Assembly (NCBI RefSeq): GCF_000986795.1 | Contig: NZ_LAYZ01000026.1 | Coordinates: 84,412-148,411 of the forward strand | DNA: 64,000 bases | Reading direction: 5' to 3' | From: Salinicoccus sediminis | GTDB lineage: Bacteria > Bacillota > Bacilli > Staphylococcales > Salinicoccaceae | Shown: positions 34,355 through 43,808 of the stretch, piece by piece | How positions within the stretch are numbered: position 1 is the first letter of the stretch | Layout: each line of letters starts with the position of its first letter | Program-made: the position numbers and the translations under genes | Notes under the pieces: generated by a model | Databases searched by the model: none | Told to the model about the DNA's origin: nothing | The model's input: the letters and a program-made list of their open reading frames with translations, nothing else

Positions 34355-36106
34355 TCAGTCGTTCCGGTATTTTTCAAGTTCATCATCGAATTTGCCGCTC
34401 AGAGCCTGTATGGATGTGATGATTATCCATATCGAGAAGACAAATATGATTGCCCCCAGTATGAACAGCAACAGGTTTGATTCTTCTGCATACCAGGCCC
34501 ATTCGAAGAACACCTGGACAAACATCGCGTACAATGTCATGAAAAGGAGGAAGATCATCGGTATGAGTGTGGCGATATAGTTGATGCCCCGCCTCTTCAG
34601 CCATATGGAAATCAGCAGCAGACTGATTCCGGCAAGCAGCTGGTTGGATGTTCCGAACAGCGGCCAGATGAGATAGCCGCCGGAACCGAAACCATTCGGT
34701 CCTTCTGGGATGAGGACCAGTGCTGCAGTGGAGACGACCGCGACAGAAGTGGCGACATGCTTTTTTGTCAGTGGCTGCACTTTATACTCAGAACCGATCT
34801 CTGCGATGATATACCGCATAAGGCGGACCGAGGTATCAAGTGTCGTGGCGGCAAAGCTCACGACGATGATGGATACGATTGTCGTTGCGACATTTTCCGG
34901 TATGCCGAGGCCCCCGGCAAGCACTGCCGCCCCCTCGACAAAGTTGCCGAGCCCGGTGGCATTGGCTTCATTGAAGCTGGAGTAGGTGGCAGTGAATTCA
35001 TCGGCACTGTTGAACAGCGTTACGACCGCAAGGATTGAAATCAGTGCAAGTATGCCTTCACCGACTGCTCCGAAATAGCCGACGAAGCGGGCATCGGTCT
35101 CCTTGTCCAGCTGCTTGGAAGATGTGCCTGATGACACGAGGCCGTGGAAGCCTGAAATCGCTCCGCAGGCAATCGTGATGAATAACAGTGGCAGCCAGGA
35201 GGTGTCTGCATCCCCGTTTGTAGCCGGTGCACTGATGGTCGGGTTCGTCAGCAGCAGGCCTGCATACATGATGATGAGTCCGACAGTCAGCTGGTGGGAG
35301 TTGATGAAATCCCTCGGCTGCAGCAACTTCCATACAGGCAGGGTCGACGCAATGTATACATAGATCAGCAGGATGACAATCCAGATCATGAATGCGGTTG
35401 AAACGGAACCGAGACCGAACAGCCCCGCAGCTTCCTCACCGCCCATATAGGAGACGAGGTCGATCTGCAGCCACGAGACCTCCGCCGTGACAATCGCCCC
35501 CAGGTACATGACAGCAAGTGCAAGCAGGGAAGGTACAAGCATCCTCACATTCCGTTTGTATGCCGCATAACCGATCCATATGGCGAGTGGTATCTGTATG
35601 AAGACCGGGACGATGCTTGCAGGATATGTAATGAACAGGTTTGCAATCACCCAGGCAAAGACTGCGTTGATCATCAGTACAAGCGTCAGTATGATGAACA
35701 GGAACAGGATTTTCCCCCGTCTTCCGATGAATTTCTCAGCTATTGTGCCGATCGACTGGCCCTTATTGCGCACCGACAGTGCCAGTGTACCGAAATCGTG
35801 GATGCCGGCGGCGAAGACGGTTCCCAGGACGACCCATAGAAAGGCCGGCAGCCAGCCCCAGTAGACGGCAATGGCGGGACCGAGAATCGGCGCGGCACCC
35901 GCGACGGAAGTGAAGTGGTGGCCCCACAGCACGAATTTGTTCGTCGGCACAAAATCCACACCGTCCTTATATTTGTGAGCCGGTGTAACGTAGTTCGGGT
36001 CAAGTCTGTAGATACGTTCTGCGATGAATTTGGAATAGTAGCGGTAGCCCAGAACAAAAACGGCGAGTCCCAGGATGGCGACAAGTATGGCATTCAATGG
36101 ATCCAC
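34355..36106 (-). CDS. cstA: Carbon starvation protein CstA (pyruvate/peptide transporter)
   Basis: A 583-residue membrane protein with about 16 helices. The family signatures PTNKFVLWGHHFTSVAGAAPILGPA and FHGLVSSGTSSKQ are present. CstA-type proteins import pyruvate or small peptides. It heads the cory-CC-star/ArsA operon on the minus strand. Length is shorter than E. coli CstA, as usual in Firmicutes. Confidence 0.9.
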   Translation of the reverse strand: MDPLNAILVAILGLAVFVLGYRYYSKFIAERIYRLDPNYVTPAHKYKDGVDFVPTNKFVLWGHHFTSVAGAAPILGPAIAVYWGWLPAFLWVVLGTVFAAGIHDFGTLALSVRNKGQSIGTIAEKFIGRRGKILFLFIILTLVLMINAVFAWVIANLFITYPASIVPVFIQIPLAIWIGYAAYKRNVRMLVPSLLALAVMYLGAIVTAEVSWLQIDLVSYMGGEEAAGLFGLGSVSTAFMIWIVILLIYVYIASTLPVWKLLQPRDFINSHQLTVGLIIMYAGLLLTNPTISAPATNGDADTSWLPLLFITIACGAISGFHGLVSSGTSSKQLDKETDARFVGYFGAVGEGILALISILAVVTLFNSADEFTATYSSFNEANATGLGNFVEGAAVLAGGLGIPENVATTIVSIIVVSFAATTLDTSVRLMRYIIAEIGSEYKVQPLTKKHVATSVAVVSTAALVLIPEGPNGFGSGGYLIWPLFGTSNQLLAGISLLLISIWLKRRGINYIATLIPMIFLLFMTLYAMFVQVFFEWAWYAEESNLLLFILGAIIFVFSIWIIITSIQALSGKFDDELEKYRND

Positions 36107-36276
36107 TCCTCTTAGGATGATGTTTACATGGGATTATACCGAATATTCAAATAACTGTAAATGGAGGCGGTTTCCGGAGCCATGGTAATCTTTGGTAAAA
36201 TGATGTAGTGCCTCCCCGACGTGAATTATTTTAGTGGTTATCCCTGACTTACCTTTAATTTTACATATTTGAAAAG

Positions 36277-36300
36277 CGGAACCGATTTTTCGGTTCCCCT
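36277..36300. terminator. Hairpin terminator
   Basis: GGAACCGA and TCGGTTCC pair around a T-rich loop, flanked by A- and T-runs, just downstream of the minus-strand SDR. Confidence 0.6.
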
Positions 36301-36328
36301 TTTCTGCTTAATCAGTATTCTTTTGATA

Positions 36329-37108
36329 TCAGCTTGTGGCGCCCATGCCGCCGTCGACTCTGTACTGTGAACCTGTGACGAATTTACTGTCGTCTGATGC
36401 GAGGAACAGTACGACGTTGGCAATGTCTTCCGACTCGGCATAACGGCCGAGCGGCACACTATCTGTGAGTGCTTCTTTGACTTCTGTCTGCTCGTTCTGC
36501 TGTGATTCGCTGAGTCCTTTTTCAACGGTCTCCATCATGTTGCCCGTTACCGGGGCAGGGTGGACTGAGTTGACCCGGATATTGAACTCTGAGTTCTCCA
36601 GTGCCGCTGTCTTGGTCAGCCCGACAACCGCATGTTTGGATGTGGAGTAAGGTGACAGATTCGGACTGCCTCTCAATCCGTCCACTGAAGAAGTGTTGAT
36701 GATGCTGCCGGCTTTCTGTTCCTTCATGACAGGTATGACGTGCTTCAATCCGAGGAATACGCCGGTGGCATTGATGCCGGTGACCTTGTTGAAGTTGTCC
36801 AATGACTGCTCATCTATCGGCGCGATGTCTCCGATGATGCCTGCGTTGTTGAAGAATACGTCAATTTGGCCATATTCACTAACGGTCTTCTCTACATAGT
36901 TTTTCACATCGTCCTCTTTGGTCACATCCGCCTCTATCGTCAGTACATTGTCACCGCCGAGCTCCGCTTTGATTTCATCCAGTTTTGATTTATCAAGGTC
37001 GATCAAAGACACTTTAGCTCCTTCATCAAGGAATATTTGTGCAGTCTGTTTTCCGAGACCACCTGCGCCGCCGGTGATTACCGCGACTTTGTTTTCCAGT
37101 CGTCCCAT
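36329..37108 (-). CDS. Short-chain dehydrogenase/reductase
   Basis: A 259-residue classical SDR: TGGAGGLGKQ, Asp in LIDLDKS (NAD), NNAG, SSVDGLRG and YSTSK. The C terminus carries the usual YRVDGGMGA. The 3-oxoacyl/cyclopentanol-type group is likely but the substrate is unknown. GGAGAG site before ATG. Confidence 0.83.
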   Translation of the reverse strand: MGRLENKVAVITGGAGGLGKQTAQIFLDEGAKVSLIDLDKSKLDEIKAELGGDNVLTIEADVTKEDDVKNYVEKTVSEYGQIDVFFNNAGIIGDIAPIDEQSLDNFNKVTGINATGVFLGLKHVIPVMKEQKAGSIINTSSVDGLRGSPNLSPYSTSKHAVVGLTKTAALENSEFNIRVNSVHPAPVTGNMMETVEKGLSESQQNEQTEVKEALTDSVPLGRYAESEDIANVVLFLASDDSKFVTGSQYRVDGGMGATS

Positions 37109-37229
37109 TTTACTATCTCTCCTTTAAAGTTATTGATATAGGGTGTCTACCTCATTTCCTGATCTTGGAAACCATTTTGGTTTGAAATCAAACTTTGGGT
37201 GTAGGGGCTGGTATGGCTGGATACATAAT

Positions 37230-37261
37230 GTCCCCCTGGCCGGATTGCCGGCCAGGGGGAC
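37230..37261. terminator. Strong 14-pair stem-loop
   Basis: GTCCCCCTGGCCGG pairs perfectly with its complement across ATTG, 14 bases after the DUF6176 gene end. A U-tract is not obvious, so it may end or protect the transcript. Confidence 0.5.
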
Positions 37262-37274
37262 AAGGTGGTTAAGC

Positions 37275-37616
37275 TTATTTCATCACATCACGTACTTTTT
37301 CCGGCATCATCATGACTTCCGCTTCCATGTCATCCGGGCGGAATGTCTTGTCGATGCATTCGTTCATGAAGTCGATATGTTTCTGATCAATATATGCGTC
37401 TTCAATCGCTTCCGGATTGTCATCATCCTGGACGCTGTACCAGTAGAGATATTCCCTGTTGTCGAACCGTTCGCGGAAAATCGTCTCGACGTACATCTTC
37501 TCGCCTTCGAGGCCGAGCAGTACATCATCCATGTGGTTGTGCATATACTCGAACCACTCATCCACACGTTCGCTCTTGCCCGGCTTCACTCTGAATTTCG
37601 TCAATTCTACTCTCAT
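37275..37616 (-). CDS. DUF6176-family protein
   Basis: A 113-residue protein: ELTKFRVKPGKSERVDEWF at the start, YLYWYSVQDD in the middle and RPDDMEAEVMMMPEKV at the end. It resembles small ferredoxin-like dimeric proteins of unknown function (DUF6176). The ribosome site AAGGAGGC is strong. A divergent TetR gene lies 187 bases upstream and may regulate it. Confidence 0.65.
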   Translation of the reverse strand: MRVELTKFRVKPGKSERVDEWFEYMHNHMDDVLLGLEGEKMYVETIFRERFDNREYLYWYSVQDDDNPEAIEDAYIDQKHIDFMNECIDKTFRPDDMEAEVMMMPEKVRDVMK

Positions 37617-37803
37617 AACTGCCTCCTTGCCGGCTGTATAAAGGAAAGATTCTTCCTTTACCGATTTGCCTGCTAATTACACATTTGTGTATAATATATA
37701 CTATGAATTCCAGGTAATGCTATAACCAGATTTGATGAAACTGTGAATTAATACTCACATTAGCTTTCAGTGAGTAATAACATGAGATGGGGATTTCCAG
37801 TTT

Positions 37804-38355
37804 ATGAAACAGACGGACAGAAGAGTGGCGAAATCGATAGATGCAATCAAGGGGGCATTCACCGGGCTGCTTGAGCAGCAGAGTTTTGAGGATATTTCCG
37901 TGATGGAAATTACGAGATGCGCCAACGTTGCCCGCAAGACGTTCTACCTGCATTATACGGATAAATATGATCTGCTCGACTCACTCATCGATGAACATAT
38001 CGAAGCCCTGAAGTACCGCTCTGAACTGGGGAAGGGACTTGAACACAGTGAATCCGAGTTCCTGTGGTTCGAATACATAGAGAAGCATTTCATATTCTTC
38101 TCGAACATGCTTGGTGAAGGAAGCACCGAATATTTCCGCAACCGGTTCCTGCAATTCCTCCTCGATGATACGAGAGTGGAAATGGAGGATCTCATAAAAG
38201 GCGAAAGGGACAGGGAAGTCGCGGTCCGTTTCTTCTCGTACGGCGTTCTGGGAATAATGGAATGGTGGCTTGCCAGCGACCAGCCGGAAGATGCCCGCAC
38301 AATCGCAAGACGGACGGGGCTCCTGTATCACATGATTGTTCCCGGCCGGAACTGA
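37804..38355 (+). CDS. TetR/AcrR family regulator
   Basis: A 183-residue regulator with the HTH in SVMEITRCANVARKTFYLHY and TDKYDLLDSL. The C-terminal part resembles the DhaS-type group. The DUF6176 gene is transcribed away from it and is the likely target. Cofactor and ligand are unknown. Confidence 0.8.
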   Translation: MKQTDRRVAKSIDAIKGAFTGLLEQQSFEDISVMEITRCANVARKTFYLHYTDKYDLLDSLIDEHIEALKYRSELGKGLEHSESEFLWFEYIEKHFIFFSNMLGEGSTEYFRNRFLQFLLDDTRVEMEDLIKGERDREVAVRFFSYGVLGIMEWWLASDQPEDARTIARRTGLLYHMIVPGRN

Positions 38356-38367
38356 TATAAGGGTAAG

Positions 38368-38727
38368 TCATCCAGCGGTCAGTTCGTAACTTTCCGCAAT
38401 CAGGTCTCTGATGTCTTCTTTGTTCCGGGTGAAATCGAGAACGATGCTTACCCAGTTATTTTTGTCCATGTGATAGGCAGGATATATGTTTTCCCTTTCC
38501 CTTAAAGGGCCTATGAACTCCCCGCGTACTTTTACATTGAGGACGTCGATCTTTTCAGTCCCTTCCATGCCGAGCTTATCTCTGGTCAAATCCATGATCA
38601 GGCAGAACCATCTGCCGTTATCTTCATGTCGGATTACTGCAAAATTGGGAAATTTCTTCCACGGATAATCCGGTCTGACCCCGTAACGTTCATGGGCAAA
38701 GTCCAGTACATCTTCTCTGTTTAACAT
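38368..38727 (-). CDS. MmcQ/YjbR family protein
   Basis: A 119-residue protein with the CyaY-like fold pattern of MmcQ/YjbR: VRPDYPWKKFPNFAVIRH, FCLIMDLTRDKLGM, YHMDKNNWVSIVLD. Members are small DNA-binding-like proteins without a firm role. Monocistronic, convergent with the TetR gene. Confidence 0.8.
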   Translation of the reverse strand: MLNREDVLDFAHERYGVRPDYPWKKFPNFAVIRHEDNGRWFCLIMDLTRDKLGMEGTEKIDVLNVKVRGEFIGPLRERENIYPAYHMDKNNWVSIVLDFTRNKEDIRDLIAESYELTAG

Positions 38728-38804
38728 ACATCGACCTCCATCGCTTCAGTGTCTTATATATATCTACCCCGGAACCAAGGTGTCTACTCCAATTGAACAG
38801 TCGC

Positions 38805-38850
38805 ATAAAAACACCCGCCGGTCTGGTTTTGCAGACTGGCGGGTGTTTTG
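38805..38850. terminator. Bidirectional terminator
   Basis: AAAACACCCGCC and GGCGGGTGTTTT form a long stem with a nested TCTG/CAGA pair. It ends the universal stress protein transcript. Confidence 0.8.
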
Positions 38851-38861
38851 GAACAGGATGT

Positions 38862-39284
38862 CTACTTGATGATGAGGACAGGTATGTTGACGCGTTTTGC
38901 GAGCTTATGTGTAACGTGACCCAGTACATGTTTGATGTCGCGTTTTGAACGCTTGTTGCTCATAACGACGATTTCATAATCGTTCTCATTCACTTCGTTC
39001 AATAATTCCGGAATGATACGGCCGGTTTTGAAGGCAGTCCTGTACTTCAGGCCGCGTTCATCAAGCTGGTCGGTGAATGGTTTGAGGTCCTCGACTTTAT
39101 CTTTGCATATATCCTCGAAATGCTTGCCGTGGTACTTCACATTATCCGCCTGCTCGGTCTCAGAAATCACGTTGAAGATCGTAATTACAGCTTCTTCATT
39201 CTGTCCTGTGAGCTTGACAAGCTGGTCGGGCACATTGACGAAGGAGTTTCCGAAATCGTAGGGCAGCAGAATATCTTTGTACAT
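38862..39284 (-). CDS. Universal stress protein
   Basis: A 140-residue UspA-type protein: ILLPYDFGNSF first strand and VVMSNKRSKRDIKHVLGHVT in the nucleotide-binding segment, here lacking the full GxxGxS-type ATP motif, then NIPVLIIK. It is a cytoplasmic stress-response protein, and the altered ATP loop suggests a non-ATP-binding type. Confidence 0.75.
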   Translation of the reverse strand: MYKDILLPYDFGNSFVNVPDQLVKLTGQNEEAVITIFNVISETEQADNVKYHGKHFEDICKDKVEDLKPFTDQLDERGLKYRTAFKTGRIIPELLNEVNENDYEIVVMSNKRSKRDIKHVLGHVTHKLAKRVNIPVLIIK

Positions 39285-39500
39285 CTAATAACACATCCTT
39301 TTAATTGTATGAGTATAAGTATATATTATATTATACTTGATTTTACCCTTCACTGGTCTAAAAAAACTTTAAAAAGATGGATATTCAGTATCATTTCACA
39401 GACTTCCTTTCCAAATGGGGTTGCACAGATTTCATAGAATTTTTAATGGGTAATGTTAATGTAGGATTAATCGCTGAATTATAATCACAGGGGGAATTAT

Positions 39501-39860
39501 ATGGATATCAGTTATAGTGAAATAGTCCGTGAAGGCATCGGCCAGATGAGAAAGCCTGTGAGAGGTCTGCCCAGCAGACTCTACCTGACGGAAGAAAAGC
39601 TGTATCACGCGGGAGAGGATCCGGGGGAGGGCATTCTTACCGAGATTTACCTTGAAGGGATTGCTGAAGCTGTTCCGGCGATGAGCCTCCTGGTGGTTCC
39701 CAACCGTATAAAGATAATTACGAAGGACGGAGATGTCTTTTTGTTTGTGGTTTTCAAAAGAGACGGCTGGCTTGAGGATATCAACAGGCTGCTTGGGAAC
39801 AGTGAACATCAAAATACAAATAGTGTCGGAAGGCAGGATGACTATGGCAAGGGTTTCTAA
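39501..39860 (+). CDS. Conserved small protein of unknown function
   Basis: A 119-residue protein with MRKPVRGLPSRLYLTEEKLY and SLLVVPNRIKIITKDGDVFL; the strand pattern recalls PH/GRAM-like domains. Its end overlaps the start of the TetR gene by about 20 bases, so the two are probably co-transcribed and translation may be coupled. I do not recognise a characterised family. Confidence 0.55.
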   Translation: MDISYSEIVREGIGQMRKPVRGLPSRLYLTEEKLYHAGEDPGEGILTEIYLEGIAEAVPAMSLLVVPNRIKIITKDGDVFLFVVFKRDGWLEDINRLLGNSEHQNTNSVGRQDDYGKGF

Positions 39861-40380
39861 GAAAATGCAGCTGCTCGAGGCGGCTGCAGGCATTGTAAAT
39901 GAGCAGGGAAGTGATTATTTGACGCTGGATGCCGTCGCGGAACGCGCAGGTGTGAGCAAAGGCGGTCTGATCTATCACTTCAAAAACAAGGATGCACTGA
40001 TCCGCGGGCTTGTGGAACACGCGGACCAGATGTACCGCGATAATGTGGACAGTCATGTCTCTTTGGATGATGGGGCCAATGGCAAGTGGCTGCGCGCTTT
40101 CATCGAAGCGACGCGGCAGATCAGGGCGGATAATGCAAACATCACATCAGGAATGCTTGCCGCCCAGGGCATCAACCGCGATTTGCTCGCGCCGCTGCAG
40201 GAAACGTATATCGGCTGGCAGGAAAAGATAGAGCAGGACGGTATTGACAATGTTGATGCCACCATCATCCGCCTCGCGGTGGACGGCCTGTGGTTGTCCG
40301 AGGTGTTCGGGCTGGATGCGATAGATGACGATATGCGCAGGAAGGTACTCGATCGTCTGAGCAGCTATACGGAAAAATAA
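39838..40380 (+). CDS. TetR family regulator of the carnitine operon
   Basis: A 180-residue repressor: TLDAVAERAGVSKGGLIYHF and KNKDALIRGLVEH form the HTH and following helix. Two in-frame ATGs are possible (39838 and 39844); GGAAGG precedes both. A near-perfect operator palindrome lies between this gene and the carnitine operon. It likely releases the operon when carnitine or an intermediate accumulates. Confidence 0.82.
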   Translation: MTMARVSKKMQLLEAAAGIVNEQGSDYLTLDAVAERAGVSKGGLIYHFKNKDALIRGLVEHADQMYRDNVDSHVSLDDGANGKWLRAFIEATRQIRADNANITSGMLAAQGINRDLLAPLQETYIGWQEKIEQDGIDNVDATIIRLAVDGLWLSEVFGLDAIDDDMRRKVLDRLSSYTEK

Positions 40381-40409
40381 AAAGATTAAATCTAAACCAT
40401 TGAAAAAAC

Positions 40410-40423
40410 ACCGACCGGTTGGT
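40410..40423 (+). promoter_or_regulatory. TetR-type operator of the carnitine operon
   Basis: ACCGACCGGTTGGT is an inverted repeat with one mismatched pair, 48 bases ahead of the BKACE start. Confidence 0.6.
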
Positions 40424-40470
40424 ACACTAATCCACGTGTTGAAAAATAATGACAACGGAGGTCGGTAGTT

Positions 40471-41361
40471 TTGACTAGGAAAGTCATGCTTACTGCGGCG
40501 ATAACAGGCGCTGGAGATACAGTGAAAAAGAACGAAAATGTACCGGTGACACCACAGGAGATAGCGGATTCGGCAATAAAGGCGGCGAAAGCCGGTGCGA
40601 CGGTTGCTCACCTGCATGTGCGTGACCCTGAGACAGGAGGCATCAGCCATGATACGGAACTGTTTCGTGAAGCGGTCCGCCTGATCCGTGAATCCGACCA
40701 GGATGTCGTTATCAATCTGACATCCGGCGGCGGTGGAGACTTCATCCCGGACATGGACAACCCGTACCAGGCCGGAGAGGGATCCGATATGCAGACGCCG
40801 GAGGAACGCCACGAGCCGATCGGTGCACTGCTGCCGGAAATGTGCACGCTCGACTGCGGAAGTGTCAATTTCGGTGATGCGGTGTACCTGAGTCCTTCGG
40901 ACTGGCTGAGGCAGCAGGCGAAACTCGTCAAGGATGCGAATGTAAAACCTGAGCTGGAATGCTTCGATACCGGACATATCGCTTTTGCCAAGCAGCTGAT
41001 AAAAGAAGATCTCATCGAAGGCGAGCCTTTATTCCAATTCTGTCTCGGTATTCCATGGGGGGCTGAAAACGATGCGGAGACGATCGAGTACTTCAAAACA
41101 CGCCTCCCGGAAAATGCCCACTGGTCTGCTTTTGGCATCGGCCGCATGCAGCTGCCGACAGTCGAGGAAGCGGCAAAACGCGGCGGTAATGTGCGCGTCG
41201 GGCTGGAGGATAATATATATATGGCCAAAGGCGTCAAGGCGACGAATGAGTCATTGGTTGAAAAAGCGGTGGAAATCCTGAAGGAGCAGGGTGCCGAACC
41301 GATGACACCGCAGGAAGCGCGCGAATTCTACAGCCTCAGAGATCCGAAAGGAGGCCAATGA
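40471..41361 (+). CDS. BKACE-family beta-keto acid cleavage enzyme (dehydrocarnitine cleavage)
   Basis: A 296-residue TIM-barrel enzyme of the DUF849/BKACE family. Metal and substrate elements ATVAHLHVRDPETG, LTSGGGGD, ECFDTGH and GNVRVGLEDN are intact. Neighbouring L-carnitine dehydrogenase and thioesterase genes point to 3-dehydrocarnitine plus acetyl-CoA giving betainyl-CoA and acetoacetate. TTG start after GGAGG. The stop overlaps the next gene's ATG. Confidence 0.82.
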   Translation: MTRKVMLTAAITGAGDTVKKNENVPVTPQEIADSAIKAAKAGATVAHLHVRDPETGGISHDTELFREAVRLIRESDQDVVINLTSGGGGDFIPDMDNPYQAGEGSDMQTPEERHEPIGALLPEMCTLDCGSVNFGDAVYLSPSDWLRQQAKLVKDANVKPELECFDTGHIAFAKQLIKEDLIEGEPLFQFCLGIPWGAENDAETIEYFKTRLPENAHWSAFGIGRMQLPTVEEAAKRGGNVRVGLEDNIYMAKGVKATNESLVEKAVEILKEQGAEPMTPQEAREFYSLRDPKGGQ

Positions 41362-42326
41362 TGAAATTCGCAATCGTAGGAACAGGCGTCATCGGCTCCG
41401 GCTGGATTACACGCGTACTTGCTCACGGCCATGATGTCGTGGCAACGGACCTTGCCGACGGTGCTTATGAAGCGATGATGAAGCAGGTGCGGCAGAACTG
41501 GCCGTATGCCGAGCAGCTGGGGCTTGCGCCGGGGGCATCCATCGACCGTCTGACATTCACCCCGGATCTCGCTGAAGCGGTGAAGGACGCGGATGTCATC
41601 CAGGAGAACGTGCCTGAAGTGGAATCCATCAAAGATTACGTGCTGCGTGAAATCGATGCTTATGCACCGCCCGGGGCGCTGATCTGCTCGAGCACCTCCG
41701 GCATCATGCCGTCCGAACTCCAGCAGAATCTGAAGCATCCGGAACGCTTTGTCGTGGCACATCCGTTCCACCCGGTCTATATACTCCCGCTTGTCGAAAT
41801 CGTGCCGGGCGGGAGGACGAGCGAGGAGAACGTGAAGAAGGCGGAACTGGTGTATGAAAGCATCGGTATGGATGTCCTTCATGTGCGCAAGGAGATCGAG
41901 GGCCATATCGCAGACCGCCTGATGGAGGCGCTGTGGAGAGAGGCGCTCCATATCGTCAATGACGGCATCGCAACGACCGAGGAAGTGGACAAGGCGTTCA
42001 CACACGGTGCGGGACTGCGCTACGCCCAGCACGGGCCGTTCATGACATTCCATCTGGCAGGCGGCGAAGGCGGCATGCGCCACATGCTGAAGCAGTTTGG
42101 CCCGGCACTCAAAAAGCCGTGGACGAAGCTCGAAGCCCCTGAACTCACACAAAATCTGTATGATAGTGTTGTAAGCGGATGTGAATCCTCTTCAAATGAT
42201 TATACGATGTCCGAGCTCGACCAGAACCGCAATGAATTCCTGGTGAAGGTGAAACAGCTGGCGGAAGAATACTGGCTGACTCAGACTGAAGCGATGAGAA
42301 AAAATGAAAAGGCGGCTCAGTTATGA
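41358..42326 (+). CDS. lcdH: L-carnitine dehydrogenase
   Basis: A 322-residue 3-hydroxyacyl-CoA dehydrogenase-like enzyme. NAD loop IVGTGVIGSGW, AHPFHPVYILPLVEIVPG and HIADRLMEALWREALHIV are visible. In this operon it should oxidise carnitine to 3-dehydrocarnitine. Both ends use ATGA overlaps with its neighbours, so the three genes are tightly coupled. Confidence 0.82.
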   Translation: MMKFAIVGTGVIGSGWITRVLAHGHDVVATDLADGAYEAMMKQVRQNWPYAEQLGLAPGASIDRLTFTPDLAEAVKDADVIQENVPEVESIKDYVLREIDAYAPPGALICSSTSGIMPSELQQNLKHPERFVVAHPFHPVYILPLVEIVPGGRTSEENVKKAELVYESIGMDVLHVRKEIEGHIADRLMEALWREALHIVNDGIATTEEVDKAFTHGAGLRYAQHGPFMTFHLAGGEGGMRHMLKQFGPALKKPWTKLEAPELTQNLYDSVVSGCESSSNDYTMSELDQNRNEFLVKVKQLAEEYWLTQTEAMRKNEKAAQL

Positions 42327-42793
42327 CAGTGAAAACGTATGAGTACAAAACGACCGTCCCAATGGACTGGGTCGATCACAACGGCCACATGAACGACGGT
42401 GAATACGGCCGTGCGTTCAGCGATGCCGGCATGGCATGGCTGTCGCAGATGGGGCTTGATACGGAGAAGATCGAGGAGATTTCCTACACGATCTTCACAC
42501 TCGAGAACCATATCGTGTATCAGAAGGAAGTCTTCGGCAGGGATGAGATTACCGTCCGTATCAGAATCCATGATTACGACGCCAAACGCCTGCATGTCTT
42601 CATGACCCTGCATGATTCATACGGTAAGCAGTGTGCAGCATATGAAGTGATGTACATGGGCATGGACCAGCAGACAGGACGTCCGGCACCGTTCCCGGAT
42701 TTTTTTGCACGGACTGTCGCAGATTACTACAATATGCAGGATGATGACGTCGACATCAAAGAGATGGGACGCACAATAGGAATCAGAAGATGA
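42323..42793 (+). CDS. Hotdog thioesterase (betainyl-CoA thioesterase)
   Basis: A 156-residue 4-hydroxybenzoyl-CoA thioesterase-type hotdog protein with the active helix turn WVDHNGHMNDGEYGRAFSDA. It should release glycine betaine, an osmoprotectant, from betainyl-CoA, completing carnitine breakdown. It overlaps the stop of lcdH (ATGA). A terminator follows. Confidence 0.75.
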   Translation: MTVKTYEYKTTVPMDWVDHNGHMNDGEYGRAFSDAGMAWLSQMGLDTEKIEEISYTIFTLENHIVYQKEVFGRDEITVRIRIHDYDAKRLHVFMTLHDSYGKQCAAYEVMYMGMDQQTGRPAPFPDFFARTVADYYNMQDDDVDIKEMGRTIGIRR

Positions 42794-42804
42794 TGTTAGA
42801 AAGA

Positions 42805-42832
42805 GGCAGCCGAAATCCGGCTGCCGCTTTTT
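42805..42832 (+). terminator. Intrinsic terminator of the carnitine operon
   Basis: GGCAGCCG pairs with CGGCTGCC, followed by GCTTTTT. Confidence 0.8.
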
Positions 42833-42892
42833 AATCTGCCGGTAAAAGGGAAGAGTGTTCCATATGAAATCGCAGCGGAAGGAGAGAGCATA

Positions 42893-43747
42893 TTGAATCA
42901 GGAATGGATTGAAAAACTGCCGGTGGACGGCATCAGGGATATCATTCCGGTCCCAGGCGGTGACGTCAACGATGCCTACCGGGTAGAAACGGACGATGAC
43001 CCGGAATTCCTCCTTGTCCAGCCGGGACGATCTGAAGCGTTCTATGCGGCGGAAATCGCCGGGCTCGAAGCATTTGAGGAGGCAGGCATCACCGCCCCGA
43101 GAGTACTCGGCAGTGGAGAGTTTGACGACGGTGCCTGGCTGTTATTGACCTATTTGGAGGAAGGGTCCGGCAGCCAGAAAGATCTGGGGCAGATGGTGGC
43201 AAAGATGCATCTGACATATCAGAATGACGGGATGTTTGGTTTCGGTCAGCGGCATGAAGGCGGCGATATTTCATTCGACAACGGATGGACGGATTCATGG
43301 AGTGAGCTTTTCATCGCACGGCGGATGGATGTACTGAAGGAAAGAATCGTGGATAAAGGTCTGTGGACAATAAAGGACTCGGAAACATACATGGAAGTGC
43401 GGAACGTCATGACAGCAGCACTGGAGGAACATTCAAGCGAACCGTCCCTTCTGCACGGCGATTTGTGGGCGGGCAATTATATGTTCCTCTCCGACGGCAG
43501 GCCGGCACTTTTCGATCCATCCCCGCTGTACGGGGACCGGGAATTCGATCTCGGGGCGACCACTGTGTTCGGCGGTTTCTCCGGAGACTTCTACGATGCC
43601 TATGAAGCCGAATATCCGCTTGGGGAAGGTGCCTGGGAACGGATCCGTTTCTACCGCCTGTACCTCCTGATGGTCCACCTTGCGAAGTTCGGCGGGATCT
43701 ATAAGACGAGTGTCCATGGAGTGATGCAGGATATTTTAAACGGATGA
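42893..43747 (+). CDS. Fructosamine-3-kinase-like protein
   Basis: A 284-residue kinase-fold enzyme. It has PGGDVNDAYRVET in the nucleotide loop, the catalytic LLHGDLWAGNYMF (HGD) and metal site ALFDPSPLYGDREFDLG, as in bacterial fructosamine kinases that phosphorylate ketoamines for deglycation. TTG start after AAGGAGAG. The Asp-x-x-x-Asn and DP motifs are intact, so it is probably active. Confidence 0.82.
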   Translation: MNQEWIEKLPVDGIRDIIPVPGGDVNDAYRVETDDDPEFLLVQPGRSEAFYAAEIAGLEAFEEAGITAPRVLGSGEFDDGAWLLLTYLEEGSGSQKDLGQMVAKMHLTYQNDGMFGFGQRHEGGDISFDNGWTDSWSELFIARRMDVLKERIVDKGLWTIKDSETYMEVRNVMTAALEEHSSEPSLLHGDLWAGNYMFLSDGRPALFDPSPLYGDREFDLGATTVFGGFSGDFYDAYEAEYPLGEGAWERIRFYRLYLLMVHLAKFGGIYKTSVHGVMQDILNG

Positions 43748-43808
43748 CAGCCATAATTTCTGCCGCAGCGGGTAAATACACCGTAAATATATAAGGCGGG
43801 AACGAAAG

